Of a stretch of DNA of 64,000 nucleotides, positions 35,452 through 44,318 are shown piece by piece. The DNA is from Pseudonocardiales bacterium (GTDB lineage Bacteria > Actinomycetota > Actinomycetes > Mycobacteriales > Pseudonocardiaceae). The position numbers were made by a program, and so were the translations under genes. Position 1 is the first letter of the stretch, and each line of letters begins with the position of its first letter. The notes under the pieces were generated by a model that did not search any database, had not been told where the DNA came from, and worked only from the letters and a program-made list of their open reading frames with translations. The stretch spans positions 1 to 64,000 of the forward strand of contig JAFAWY010000034.1 in the NCBI GenBank assembly GCA_019241525.1, read 5' to 3'.

Positions 35452-35913
35452 TCAGACGAGCGCGACCTGATCGAGCCGCTTGACGGCCAACCGGCGGTAG
35501 AGCATGTTCTGGTCCCAGTAGCCGGTGATCGAGCGAATTGCGCCGTTGTCGGTGCGCAGCATCCACACCTGGTCGATGTCCAGATGCTTTTCCTGGTTGA
35601 TCGCTCCGAGGTAGTCCGCGGCCTGGGTGCCCTCCAACTTCAGCTCCGTGATGGTCGCGCCATCGGAGCCGGTAAAGGATTTCTTGATGGTCAGCAGCAG
35701 GTCGGGAAACGCGGTCACGGTGGCCGCGAAGAATTCACGTCCCTCTTTCGCAGTACCGAGGATCCCCGCGGGCGGGATTTCTACCTTCGCATCGTCGGCT
35801 ACCCGGGCGAATGCCGTGTCGACGTCGCCGTCCGCGATGGCTCGCCAGAACTGCGCTACCGGGTCGACTTGCTGTGATCCAGTCTGTGATCCAGTCATTG
35901 GTGACGCTGTCAT
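35452..35913 (-). CDS. NTF2/SnoaL-like protein of the monooxygenase operon (copy 1)
   Basis: 153 residues from ATG 35913, preceded by AGGAGG 11 bases away; GTG 35925 directly abuts that site and is less likely. Pattern: QFWRAIADGDVDTAFARVAD, VEIPPAGILGTAKEGREFFA, AFPDLLLTIKKSFTGSDGAT and AIRSITGYWDQNMLYRRLAV. This is a SnoaL-like polyketide-cyclase/isomerase fold. It shares the FPDL and ITGYWD segments with the next gene, 26 bases away. Reaction unknown. Confidence 0.8.
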   Translation of the reverse strand: MTASPMTGSQTGSQQVDPVAQFWRAIADGDVDTAFARVADDAKVEIPPAGILGTAKEGREFFAATVTAFPDLLLTIKKSFTGSDGATITELKLEGTQAADYLGAINQEKHLDIDQVWMLRTDNGAIRSITGYWDQNMLYRRLAVKRLDQVALV

Positions 35914-35928
35914 GGACCTCGACACCTC

Positions 35929-36948
35929 CTAGAGCCGGTCGAGTGACTTGAGGACTGCGTCGGCGACCGCGTCAGCCGAGTTGGGGTTCTGCGCGGTGAT
36001 CAGGTTGCGGTCGACTACCACGTGCGAGGTCCACGCGGCGCGGGCGTCATCAAAGACAGCGCCGGCGTTGCGCAGCTCGGTCTCCAGGTACCACTGCATT
36101 CCGTGCTTGCCGCTTGGTGTCTGGCTTTCCTCCTCGTCGGTGAACGAGGTCATCCGGTACCCGTCGAACAGCCACTGGCCATCGGTGTTTGCCGGGGCGG
36201 CGAGCAGGAACGCAGGACCATGGCACAGTGAGGCGATCGGCGCCCGCTTGGCGTGCAACAGGCCGAGCAGCCGGGTGATCTGCGGGTTGTTCGCCATGTC
36301 GACCATCGGGCCGTGCCCGCCCGGCGCGAAGACGGCGTCGAACTCGCTCATCTCTGCGTCGGTCATCGTGGAAAGGTTCGCCGGCCGCTGGAAGCCGGGA
36401 ATTTCCGCGAGCTTGCGGGCCACCTCGTCGGACTCTTTCTTGCTGTCGGCGATCACCTCCGCGATGGCAGCCTCGACCTCGGCGCGGCTCAGCGGACCGG
36501 ACAGGTTCTCTTCCACCAGCACGTCGGCGAACGGCCGGTCCTGCTGCCAGGTGATCTTCGCAGCCTGGTTGACCAGCCTGCGCGCTTCTTTGGCCGGGAC
36601 ACCGTGTTCCTGCATCGCGAGGAAGACCCGGCGGGCGCCGACCATGCCCAGTTCGGTCAGGTGGCGCAGGGTCAGTCTGATGTCGTCCACGTCGTGGGCG
36701 AAGGACCGGACCACGGAACCGAGGAAATCCTTGTCGTCGTCCGGGTAGTGGAAGATCTCTTCGAGTCCGTAAGGGTCGGCGAAGGGCGGCTGGCCGTCTG
36801 GGGTTGCCACGACGACATCGACGCCGGCTTCGACAAACCGTTCATAGGGCGTCAACGCCTCATCGGCGAAGAAACCGGTGACATGGGGTGAGCCGTCAGC
36901 GAGAGGCATTTCCCTGGCGCTCGACACGAGGAACAGCAAGCGAGGCAT
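35929..36948 (-). CDS. DJ-1/PfpI-family protein with inserted helical domain
   Basis: 339 residues from ATG 36948 (GGAGC 7 bases upstream). Residues 1-70 and 170-339 form a DJ-1/Hsp31-like class I amidotransferase fold: PRLLFLVSSAREMPLADGS, then FDAVFAPGGHGPMVDM, then IASLCHGPAFLLA with Cys242 as the nucleophile. Between them, about residues 90-165 read GARRVFLAMQEHGVPAKEA, RRLVNQAAKITWQQDRPF and SGPLSRAEVEAAI, which resembles the helical C-terminal domain of adenylosuccinate lyase. Hsp31-like enzymes are glyoxalase III, chaperones or deglycase-like; ordinary members have about 230 residues. As first gene of the monooxygenase operon it might protect against reactive aldehydes or epoxides. That role is inferred. 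Confidence 0.82.
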   Translation of the reverse strand: MPRLLFLVSSAREMPLADGSPHVTGFFADEALTPYERFVEAGVDVVVATPDGQPPFADPYGLEEIFHYPDDDKDFLGSVVRSFAHDVDDIRLTLRHLTELGMVGARRVFLAMQEHGVPAKEARRLVNQAAKITWQQDRPFADVLVEENLSGPLSRAEVEAAIAEVIADSKKESDEVARKLAEIPGFQRPANLSTMTDAEMSEFDAVFAPGGHGPMVDMANNPQITRLLGLLHAKRAPIASLCHGPAFLLAAPANTDGQWLFDGYRMTSFTDEEESQTPSGKHGMQWYLETELRNAGAVFDDARAAWTSHVVVDRNLITAQNPNSADAVADAVLKSLDRL

Positions 36949-37072
36949 GGGCAGCTCCAACCAGATGCTTGTGCAAACTCCAGCGGGCACCGACGGTAGG
37001 GAATCGAGTGGAGATCGACTAGGTGAGATCCTGCTGAACACTTGCGCATTCCGCTGGTAATGGCTGTGCCGA
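36949..37072. promoter_or_regulatory. Promoter region of the monooxygenase operon
   Basis: 124 bases between the AraC-type gene and the first gene of the diiron monooxygenase operon, all on the minus strand. No clear palindrome or textbook promoter hexamers stand out. AraC-type activators bind direct repeats, which I could not define here. Confidence 0.35.
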
Positions 37073-38062
37073 TTACCGGGATCCCCGCACGGCCGATCCC
37101 TCCGCTGCAGAGGTCGCGCGCTCTATCCGGAACCGCACTCCATTGCGTTGTAAGGCCAGAGTCCCGGGTGTCACCCCGAAGTAGCGTTTGAACTCGTTGA
37201 TGAAGTGCGACAGGCTCGGGTACCCCACGGCCCGGGCAGCCTCCCCCACGGCGAGTCCTTCCTCGAGGATCAGCACCCGGGCACGGTCAAGCCGCATCGT
37301 CTTGACGAATTGGTACGGCGCCATCCCGGTCACCTCGCGGAACAGGTGCGCGAACGCCGACGGGCTCATGAACACGTGCTCGGCCAGCTCGGCGACCGTG
37401 ACCGGCTCGGCCATCCGGTCTCGCACGTACCGGATCACTGCGGTGACGGGATTGTTCTCGTGCTCGGTCATCGCCGCTGCGAGCAACCGGGAGCGCTGCT
37501 CAGCCTGCATCAGGCGGTAAGAGATCTCGCGCAGGTATCCGGGTGCGAGCACCCTGCGATCGGCGCCGGCGCTGATTGACCGAAGAAAGCGCAGGACCGC
37601 GCCCATGAGATTCTGCTCGACCGCCGAGACATAGGCCTGCGCCGTGCTGTGCCCAGGAGGTCGGTGGAAAGTAGTTGTCGTCCGGTCTGCCATATCGGCG
37701 CAGACCTGCCTGACCACGGCAGGGTCGATCTGCAGCACGAGCGACAGGAAAGGCAACTGGGGGCTGGCTTCCAGAACCTCTACCTGGAAGCGCATGCCGC
37801 GGGTGAGCACGAGGTAGCGGAACGGGTCGTAGAAGTAGTCAACCCCGTCGACCACGACACGCTTACGGCCCTGCACCACACAGCACAGTGCCAGCGACTG
37901 CACCTCTTCCCACTGCAGGGGCTGCGGGCTGGTGAACCGGTAGGTGGTCAATCCGGGCCAGGCGCACTCGTTGGGTCCGACCCTGGCTGCCATCCGAGAG
38001 AGCTCGGCGATGAGGTCGCCGGCGGTGAGACGTTCTTCCATGGACAGTTCCAGAGCGGACAT
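37073..38062 (-). CDS. AraC-family transcriptional regulator
   Basis: 329 residues from ATG 38062 (GGAGG 8 bases upstream; the open frame extends further but without such a site). The N-terminal AraC_N-type sensor (about 25-185) includes LCCVVQGRKRVVVDGVDYFY and PFLSLVLQIDPAVVRQVCAD. The C-terminal double helix-turn-helix (about 220-315) has VTVAELAEHVFMSPSAFAHL, FREVTGMAPYQFVKTMRLDR and YPSLSHFINEFKRYFGVTPG. It is placed to activate the monooxygenase operon downstream and perhaps the divergent acyl-CoA operon. AraC-type activators of actinobacterial alkane/alkene monooxygenases are known (MimR group). Confidence 0.88.
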   Translation of the reverse strand: MSALELSMEERLTAGDLIAELSRMAARVGPNECAWPGLTTYRFTSPQPLQWEEVQSLALCCVVQGRKRVVVDGVDYFYDPFRYLVLTRGMRFQVEVLEASPQLPFLSLVLQIDPAVVRQVCADMADRTTTTFHRPPGHSTAQAYVSAVEQNLMGAVLRFLRSISAGADRRVLAPGYLREISYRLMQAEQRSRLLAAAMTEHENNPVTAVIRYVRDRMAEPVTVAELAEHVFMSPSAFAHLFREVTGMAPYQFVKTMRLDRARVLILEEGLAVGEAARAVGYPSLSHFINEFKRYFGVTPGTLALQRNGVRFRIERATSAAEGSAVRGSR

Positions 38063-38447
38063 CGCCCATACCTCCACGCGCCGCATCCCGAGCGCGCCAT
38101 TGCGCACGGGTGAGCGGTCTTCGGAGTGTCGCACCAAGAGGTAACAGCCAGCTACGCCCTTTCAGGTCGAGTGGCTGCCTGCGGAAAGACCGCCACCCGG
38201 ATGGATGGTCGGGTCAGCATACTGATCACAGAGTGGAGATGTGACGGCCCGACCACTGGCCGCAGCGAGCGGGCACCGGCGCTGGGCTCCCGGCGGCCAG
38301 CCGGCTCACTGGGTTGTCTGCGCTATCTGGTTCCTGCTGCGATTCGCTTCGTTCCTGTGCACCCGGCCACCGACGGCGGCGGAATGCCCATTGCCCCCGA
38401 CATACTGCCAGCGTCGTGGTGTCACTAAGCGAGCAAGCCTCGGAGCG
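38063..38447. promoter_or_regulatory. 385-base divergent region, AraC gene / acyl-CoA operon
   Basis: No gene is supported, although the ligase frame stays open to 38241. The promoters of the AraC gene (leftward) and of the seven-gene plus-strand operon must lie here. I see no strong palindrome; AraC half-sites would need alignment with related clusters. Confidence 0.4.
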
Positions 38448-40013
38448 ATGGTGGGAGAGCTGTCGTACCAACCGTTGAGCCCGCTCAGTTTCCTGGACCG
38501 AGCGGCCCACTCGCATGGCGACCGGTTGGCGGTCATCGACGGCGATCTACGGTTGACCTACGCGCAGTTGCAGGATCGGTGTCAACGGCTGGCTGGTGCG
38601 CTCGCCTCGCTAGGGCAGCAGCCGGTGGCGGTCCTCGCCCCGAATAGCCATGTGCTGCTGGAGGCGCATTTCGGGGTGCCGTGGGCCGGTGTGCCGCTGG
38701 TGACGATCAATACCCGGTTGTCTGCCGATGAGGTGGCCTACATCGTCGCCCACTGCGAAGCCGGGGTGCTGATCTATGACGCTGAGCTCGAGCCGACGGC
38801 GCGGTCTGTGGCCCGCCGGCTGTCCGGCGTGCTCATGGTGCGCAGCGGCGGAGCGCGCGACGAATACGAGGCTGCGCTCACCACGGCGCAACGGCTCGCT
38901 CGCCACCCTGCAGACGAACGGTCCCTGTTGTCGATCAACTACACCAGCGGCACGACGGGCCGCCCCAAAGGCGTGATGTATCACCACCGTGGCGCCTACC
39001 TGCAGGCCCTGGCGATGGTCGTGCACGCTGGGCTCACCTTGTCATCGGTACACCTGTGGACCTTGCCGATGTTCCACTGCAACGGGTGGTGCTTCCCCTG
39101 GGCGGTCACCGCGGCCTCTGCCCGGCATGTCTGTTTGCGGAAGTTCGAGCCTGATCGTGTCTGGCGGCTCATCGAGCAGGAAGGGGTCACGCATCTCGAA
39201 GCGGCACCCACCGTGCTGACCATGCTGGCCGCGGCACCCAAGGCACCTCGCCGCCGAACCGGGCCTCCGGTGCGGGTCTGCACCGGAGGCGCACCGCCGT
39301 CGCCGACTCTCCTGGAACGGATGTCCGCGCTCGGGGCGAACGTCACTCACCTGTACGGGCTGACCGAAACCTTCGGTCCCGTGGTGGTCTGCGAGTGGCG
39401 ACCGGAATGGGACGAGCTTCCGGTCAGTGAGCAGGCCAGGCTGAAGGCTCGCCAGGGCATTGGCAACATCGTGTCCCAGCAGGTGCGGGTGGTCGATCCG
39501 GACGGTGCGGATGTCCCGGCCGATGGGCAGTCGGTCGGTGAGATCGCGTTGCGCGGCAACAACGTCATGCTCGGCTACTTCAAGGACCCCGAGGCGACGG
39601 CGGCAGCTGCGCCGGACGGATGGTTTCGCACCGGAGATCAGGGCGTGGTGCACCCGGACGGCTATGTCGAACTGCGCGATCGGATCAAGGACGTCATCAT
39701 CTCCGGCGGCGAGAACATCGCATCCGTGGAAGTCGAGCAAGCAATTGCGGCACACGCAGCGGTGCTGGAGGCTGCGGTTGTGGCTGCGCCGGACGACAAA
39801 TGGGGAGAGGTTCCGGTTGCCTACGTCACTCTGCAGGACGGCAAGACCGCCACCGAACGAGACATCATCGATCACGTACGGACTCGCCTGGCACGTTTCA
39901 AAGCACCGCGACGTGTCGTGTTCAGCGAACTGCCCAGGACATCCACCGGAAAGATCCAGAAATTCGTCCTCCGTGAACGATCACGCCGAGACCACAATGG
40001 CACGGATGCCTGA
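38448..40013 (+). CDS. Acyl-CoA synthetase / AMP-dependent ligase
   Basis: 521 residues from ATG 38448 (GTG 38451 fits the GGAG spacing slightly better). Adenylation-enzyme motifs in order: INYTSGTTGRPKGVMYHHRG (P-loop), LYGLTETFGPVVVCEW, GEIALRGNNVMLGYFKDPEA, GWFRTGDQGVVHPDGYVEL, RIKDVIISGGENIASVEVEQ and the C-terminal Lys motif ELPRTSTGKIQKFVLR. It belongs to the medium-chain or aromatic-acid CoA ligase group. As first gene of the divergent operon it probably activates the carboxylic acid produced from the monooxygenase substrate. Confidence 0.92.
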   Translation: MVGELSYQPLSPLSFLDRAAHSHGDRLAVIDGDLRLTYAQLQDRCQRLAGALASLGQQPVAVLAPNSHVLLEAHFGVPWAGVPLVTINTRLSADEVAYIVAHCEAGVLIYDAELEPTARSVARRLSGVLMVRSGGARDEYEAALTTAQRLARHPADERSLLSINYTSGTTGRPKGVMYHHRGAYLQALAMVVHAGLTLSSVHLWTLPMFHCNGWCFPWAVTAASARHVCLRKFEPDRVWRLIEQEGVTHLEAAPTVLTMLAAAPKAPRRRTGPPVRVCTGGAPPSPTLLERMSALGANVTHLYGLTETFGPVVVCEWRPEWDELPVSEQARLKARQGIGNIVSQQVRVVDPDGADVPADGQSVGEIALRGNNVMLGYFKDPEATAAAAPDGWFRTGDQGVVHPDGYVELRDRIKDVIISGGENIASVEVEQAIAAHAAVLEAAVVAAPDDKWGEVPVAYVTLQDGKTATERDIIDHVRTRLARFKAPRRVVFSELPRTSTGKIQKFVLRERSRRDHNGTDA

Positions 40014-40026
40014 GGAGGGACCTGCC

Positions 40027-40365
40027 GTGAGCCAACCCACCACGAGCGCGAGCACGACCACCGACGACGTGCTGGCGGCCCTCGGCGAGGTCATCGATCC
40101 CGACCTCGGTATCAACGTCGTCGACCTTGGTTTCGTTTACCACGTCGAACTGGATGACCAGCACATCGCCACCCTGACCATGACCCTCACCTCGCCGGCC
40201 TGCCCGTTGACCACGGTCATCGAGGATCAGATCCGCACCGCGCTGGTTACTGCCGGGCTGGTCCGCGATTACCGCGTGAACTGGGTATTCAGCCCTTCCT
40301 GGACCCCTGCCCGGATCACCGAGGACGGGCGAGAACAGCTGCGCGCCATCGGATTCTCCCTGTGA
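40027..40365 (+). CDS. MIP18/PaaD-type Fe-S cluster assembly factor (DUF59)
   Basis: 112 residues from GTG 40027, with GGAGGG 7 bases upstream. The DUF59 core is ALGEVIDPDLGINVVDLGFV, then TMTLTSPACPLTTVIEDQIR with the conserved Cys, and the PaaD-like end NWVFSPSWTPARITEDGREQ. Such proteins assist in loading Fe-S or diiron clusters (PaaD with the phenylacetyl-CoA epoxidase; SufT). Next to a diiron-Rieske monooxygenase it is a natural candidate for its maturation, though it is transcribed divergently from it. Its stop overlaps the next start (GTGA). Confidence 0.88.
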   Translation: MSQPTTSASTTTDDVLAALGEVIDPDLGINVVDLGFVYHVELDDQHIATLTMTLTSPACPLTTVIEDQIRTALVTAGLVRDYRVNWVFSPSWTPARITEDGREQLRAIGFSL

Positions 40366-41585
40366 GGCCAACCTCCGGGCTCCCGCTGTCGGACCTGCGC
40401 ATCATCTCGGTCGAGCAGTACGGCGCAGGACCGTTCGCCACCCTGCACCTCGCCGACCTGGGGGCTGAGGTGATCAAGGTGGAGAATCCGGACGGCGGCG
40501 GTGACGTCGGCCGCTACGTGCCGCCCTACCAGCAAGGCGAATCCAGCTTGTTCTTCGAGACCTTCAACCGGAACAAGCTGTCGATCAGCCTGGACATTTC
40601 CATGCCAGGCGGCCGTGCGGTGTTCGAGGACCTGGTCCGGGTCTCCGACGTGGTGTTCTGCAACCTACGCGGTGATCTGCCCGCCCGGCTGCGGCTGCGG
40701 TACCAGGACCTTGCCCCGGTCAACCCGCGCATCGTGTGTTGCGCCCTGACCGGGTTCGGGCAGAACGGACCACGGCGCGACGACGCCGGCTACGACTACA
40801 TCGTGCAGGGCCTGGCGGGCTGGATGAGCGCTGCCGGAGAACCCGACGGGCCACCGCAGAAGACCGCGTTTTCCACGGTGGACTATTCAGCCGGTCTGGT
40901 CGCGGCCCTCTCGATCCTGGTGGGCGTGCACGCGGCACGCCGGGACGGTGTTGGTGGTGACTGCGACGTCAGCCTGTTCGACACCGCTCTGGGGATGATC
41001 GGTTATCCCGCGACGTGGTACCTGCACGCCGGCGAGGAGATGCGTCGCACCCGCCACTCGGCGCACCCGTCGCTGGTTCCGTTCCAGAATTTCGCCACCG
41101 CAGATGGCTGGATAGTGGTGGCCTGCCCGAAGGAGAAGTTCTTCCATCGCCTGTGCCGCGCGCTGAACCGCATGGACCTGCTCGAAGAAGAACGGTTCAT
41201 CGGGTTCGAGAACCGCCTGCGGCACCGCGAGGAGCTCATTGCTCTGCTGGCCGAAGAACTGGCCTCCCGCAGCTGCGCGGATTGCTTGACACTGCTGGGG
41301 GAGCACGGCGTGCCTTGTGGACCGGTCAACAACATCGGCCAAGCCTTGGCCGAGCCCCAGACGCACGCGCGACGGATGATCGTCGAGACGCAGTCGCCGG
41401 TGTGGGGCACTGTCCGCTCGCCGGCCAGTCCGGCGCGCGCCGGAACGCAGCGCGCTGAGCACTGTGCCGCACCGGCCCGAGGACAGCACACCGTGGAGTT
41501 GTGCGAGCGGCTACTCGATTACGACCCCGAGATGATTCGCGAACTGGCCAAAGCCGGAGCCTTCGGGCCCGATCCCGGTCTGTAG
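40362..41585 (+). CDS. CaiB/BaiF family III CoA transferase
   Basis: 407 residues. Family III motifs: LPLSDLRIISVEQYGAGPFA, LADLGAEVIKVENPDGGGDV, FETFNRNKLSISLDISMPGG and TGFGQNGPRRDDAGYDYIVQ. The catalytic Asp of this class is expected in the last segment or just after it. The C-terminal part includes VPFQNFATADGWIVVACPKE and GVPCGPVNNIGQALAEPQTH. It moves CoA between acids and acyl-CoAs. The isoprene degradation cluster also carries such a transferase (IsoG), an interesting parallel. Confidence 0.9.
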   Translation: MRPTSGLPLSDLRIISVEQYGAGPFATLHLADLGAEVIKVENPDGGGDVGRYVPPYQQGESSLFFETFNRNKLSISLDISMPGGRAVFEDLVRVSDVVFCNLRGDLPARLRLRYQDLAPVNPRIVCCALTGFGQNGPRRDDAGYDYIVQGLAGWMSAAGEPDGPPQKTAFSTVDYSAGLVAALSILVGVHAARRDGVGGDCDVSLFDTALGMIGYPATWYLHAGEEMRRTRHSAHPSLVPFQNFATADGWIVVACPKEKFFHRLCRALNRMDLLEEERFIGFENRLRHREELIALLAEELASRSCADCLTLLGEHGVPCGPVNNIGQALAEPQTHARRMIVETQSPVWGTVRSPASPARAGTQRAEHCAAPARGQHTVELCERLLDYDPEMIRELAKAGAFGPDPGL

Positions 41586-41603
41586 CAAGTGGAGGAGGCG
41601 GCA

Positions 41604-43115
41604 GTGACATCCACGACATCCCCCAGCACGACCGCAACGCGTGAGCACCTCGCGAAATACCGGCTGTACATCGACGGGGAACGGCAGCCCGCCTGCTCCG
41701 GCCGCACCTACCAGACCATCGACCCGTTCACCGGGCAGCCGTGGGCGGTGGTGCCCGATGGTGATCGGCGCGATGTGGATCGGGCGGTGTCGGCCGCTCG
41801 CCGGGCGCTGTCCGGACCCTGGGCTGCGATGACTGCGACCCAGCGGGGGAAGTTGCTACACCGGCTCGGTGATCTGATCACGCGTGATGCCCAGCGGCTG
41901 GCCGAGATGGAGACTCGTGACTCGGGCAAGCTGCTTCGCGAGATGGCCGGCCAGCTCGCTGCCGTGCCGGAATGGTGCTACTACTACGCAGGGCTGGCCG
42001 ACAAGGTCGAGGGAAGTGTCATTCCCAGCGACAAGCCCAATTACCTTGTCTACACCCGGCACGAACCGGTCGGCGTGGTCGCCACGATTACCCCGTGGAA
42101 TTCGCCGCTGTTGTTGTTGATGTGGAAGCTGGCGCCGGCGCTGGCCGCGGGATGCACCCTGGTGGTCAAGCCCAGTGAGCACACCCCGGTCAGCGCGCTG
42201 GAATTGGCGTCCCTTGTCGGGGAGGCCGGTTTCCCTCCGGGGGTGGTCAACGTCATCACGGGCTGGGGCCCGGCAACCGGTAGCGCGCTGTCGGCTCACC
42301 CCGATGTCGACAAGGTCGCCTTCACCGGCTCCACGGCGACCGGTATCGCGGTGGCGCACGCCGCCGCGGACAACCTCACCCGGATAACCCTGGAGCTGGG
42401 CGGTAAATCGGCGCAGGTGGTGTTCCCGGACGCTGATCTGGATGCCGCCGCCAACGGGGTGATCGCCGGGGTCTTCGCCGCCACCGGTCAGACCTGTATG
42501 GCGGGGTCGCGGCTGGTCGTGCACGACAGCGTCGCAGACACACTGGTCGACAAGATCGTCTCCCGCGCGAAGACGATCAAGATCGGTGACCCGAAAGCCG
42601 CCGAGACCGAGATGGGTCCGCTGGCCAACGGGGCACAGTTCGACAAGGTGTTGAGCCATTTCGACTCTGCTCGCGAGCAGGGTGCCACCATCGCGTGTGG
42701 TGGGCAGCGGGTCGAGGACCTGGGTGGCTTCTTCGTGACCCCGACTGTGCTGACCGACGTCACCCCCTCGATGCGGGCGGTCCAGGAGGAGGTCTTCGGG
42801 CCGGTGCTCGCGGTGATCCGGTTCCGCGACGAGAGCGAGGCCGTCGAGATCGCCAACAGCACCCGGTACGGGCTGGCCGCTGCGGTATGGACCACGGATG
42901 TGCACCGGGCTCATCGGGTGGCCGCGAAAATCCGAGCAGGAACCGTCTGGATCAACGCCTACCGCGTCGTGGGCCCGCACGTTCCTTTCGGGGGCTTCGG
43001 TGCCAGTGGCATCGGCCGGGAGAACGGCGCCGATGCCATCCGGGAGTTCACCGAGACCAAGGCCGTGTGGGTCGAGCTGTCCGGGCAGACCCGCGACCCG
43101 TTCACCCTGGGTTGA
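41604..43115 (+). CDS. Aldehyde dehydrogenase
   Basis: 503 residues from GTG 41604 (GGAGGAGG shortly upstream). Typical ALDH motifs: ATITPWNSPLLLLMWKLAPA, VVKPSEHTPVSALELA, VAFTGSTATGIAV for NAD(P)+ binding, ELGGKSAQVVFPDADL with the general base Glu, and GQTCMAGSRLVVHDSVAD with the catalytic Cys. The end PFGGFGASGIGRENGADAIR is the usual substrate-channel region. It should oxidise the aldehyde formed from the hydroxylated or epoxidised substrate to the acid used by the neighbouring ligase. Confidence 0.93.
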   Translation: MTSTTSPSTTATREHLAKYRLYIDGERQPACSGRTYQTIDPFTGQPWAVVPDGDRRDVDRAVSAARRALSGPWAAMTATQRGKLLHRLGDLITRDAQRLAEMETRDSGKLLREMAGQLAAVPEWCYYYAGLADKVEGSVIPSDKPNYLVYTRHEPVGVVATITPWNSPLLLLMWKLAPALAAGCTLVVKPSEHTPVSALELASLVGEAGFPPGVVNVITGWGPATGSALSAHPDVDKVAFTGSTATGIAVAHAAADNLTRITLELGGKSAQVVFPDADLDAAANGVIAGVFAATGQTCMAGSRLVVHDSVADTLVDKIVSRAKTIKIGDPKAAETEMGPLANGAQFDKVLSHFDSAREQGATIACGGQRVEDLGGFFVTPTVLTDVTPSMRAVQEEVFGPVLAVIRFRDESEAVEIANSTRYGLAAAVWTTDVHRAHRVAAKIRAGTVWINAYRVVGPHVPFGGFGASGIGRENGADAIREFTETKAVWVELSGQTRDPFTLG

Positions 43116-43127
43116 CCGGGAGGCGTC

Positions 43128-44318
43128 GTGGCCGTCGAGTTCGCCCCCGATCGTGACGTGGCCGATCTCGCACTCCGCACTGCGGCGTTTGTCCGCGACG
43201 TGGTGATCCCGGTGGAACAAGCCCATCAGGGCATCACCGGCTGTGACACCGTCCGGGTTGAGCTACAGCGTGCAGCACGAGATGCCGGCCTGTTCGCCCC
43301 GCATGTCAGCGTCGAGTACGGCGGCCGGGGACTGGACATGCGCGGGCGCGCTGCCGTCTTTGAGGAAGCCGGCTACTCGCTGCTCGGCCCGCTGGCGCTG
43401 AACATCGCCGCACCCGACGAGGGCAACATGCACCTGCTGGAGGCGATTGCCACGCCGCAGCAGAAGCAGCGCTACCTGCGGCCGCTGATCTCCGGGGAGG
43501 TGCGGTCCTGCTTCGCGATGACCGAGCCCTCCCCTGGTGCCGGTTCGGATCCGGCAGCGCTGACCACGCGGGCGACACGGATCCGGGACGGGTGGCAGAT
43601 CGACGGGCGTAAGTGGTTCATCACGGGAGCCGAGGGTGCGGCTTACGCGATCTGCATGGCTCGCACGTCCGGTGACGCCGGTGACCGGGGCGGTGCGACG
43701 ATGTTCCTGGTCGATGCCGCCAACCCTGGCTTGAAGATCGTCCGGCACATCGACTCACTGGACGAAAGCCTGTTCGCGGGGCACGCGGAGATCCTGTTCG
43801 AGGGCTGCGTGGTGCCTGACGAGGCGGTGCTCGGTGAGGTGGACCGGGGGTTCGACTACGCCCAAGTGCGGCTCGGGCCAGCGCGAACGACGCACTGCAT
43901 GCGCTGGCTGGGGATCGCGCGGCGGGCCCAGGACATTGCGGTGGCCCATGCCGCGGACCGGCAGCTGTTCGGCTCCCGGCTGGCCGAACTCGGCATGGTG
44001 CAGCAGATGATTGCCGACAACGAGATCGATATTGCCGCTACCCGCGGGCTCATTCTGCGGGCCTGCTGGGAGCTCGACCAGGGCAGCTCCGGCACGCAGT
44101 CGACCGCGATCGCGAAGACCTTCAGCGCTGAGGCCATCTGGCGGGTGGTCGACCGGGCGGTGCAGATCTGTGGAGCGCTGGGGATATCGGCGGACGTGCC
44201 GCTAGGCCGGTTCCTGCGCGAGGTGCGACCGTTCCGGATCTACGACGGCCCTTCGGAGACCCATCGCTGGGCCATCGCTCGCCGCGTGGTGCGCCGCTAC
44301 CTGGACAGCTCCCGATGA
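43128..44318 (+). CDS. Acyl-CoA dehydrogenase
   Basis: 396 residues from GTG 43128 (GGGAGG 4 bases upstream). Motifs: GLFAPHVSVEYGGRGLDMRG, RSCFAMTEPSPGAGSDPAAL (FAD and substrate binding), GRKWFITGAEGAAYAICMAR, VQQMIADNEIDIAATRGLIL, and the C-terminal FRIYDGPSETHRWAIARRVV, where Glu is the likely catalytic base. It introduces a 2,3-double bond in an acyl-CoA. Its stop overlaps the next gene's ATG by 4 bases. Confidence 0.92.
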   Translation: MAVEFAPDRDVADLALRTAAFVRDVVIPVEQAHQGITGCDTVRVELQRAARDAGLFAPHVSVEYGGRGLDMRGRAAVFEEAGYSLLGPLALNIAAPDEGNMHLLEAIATPQQKQRYLRPLISGEVRSCFAMTEPSPGAGSDPAALTTRATRIRDGWQIDGRKWFITGAEGAAYAICMARTSGDAGDRGGATMFLVDAANPGLKIVRHIDSLDESLFAGHAEILFEGCVVPDEAVLGEVDRGFDYAQVRLGPARTTHCMRWLGIARRAQDIAVAHAADRQLFGSRLAELGMVQQMIADNEIDIAATRGLILRACWELDQGSSGTQSTAIAKTFSAEAIWRVVDRAVQICGALGISADVPLGRFLREVRPFRIYDGPSETHRWAIARRVVRRYLDSSR

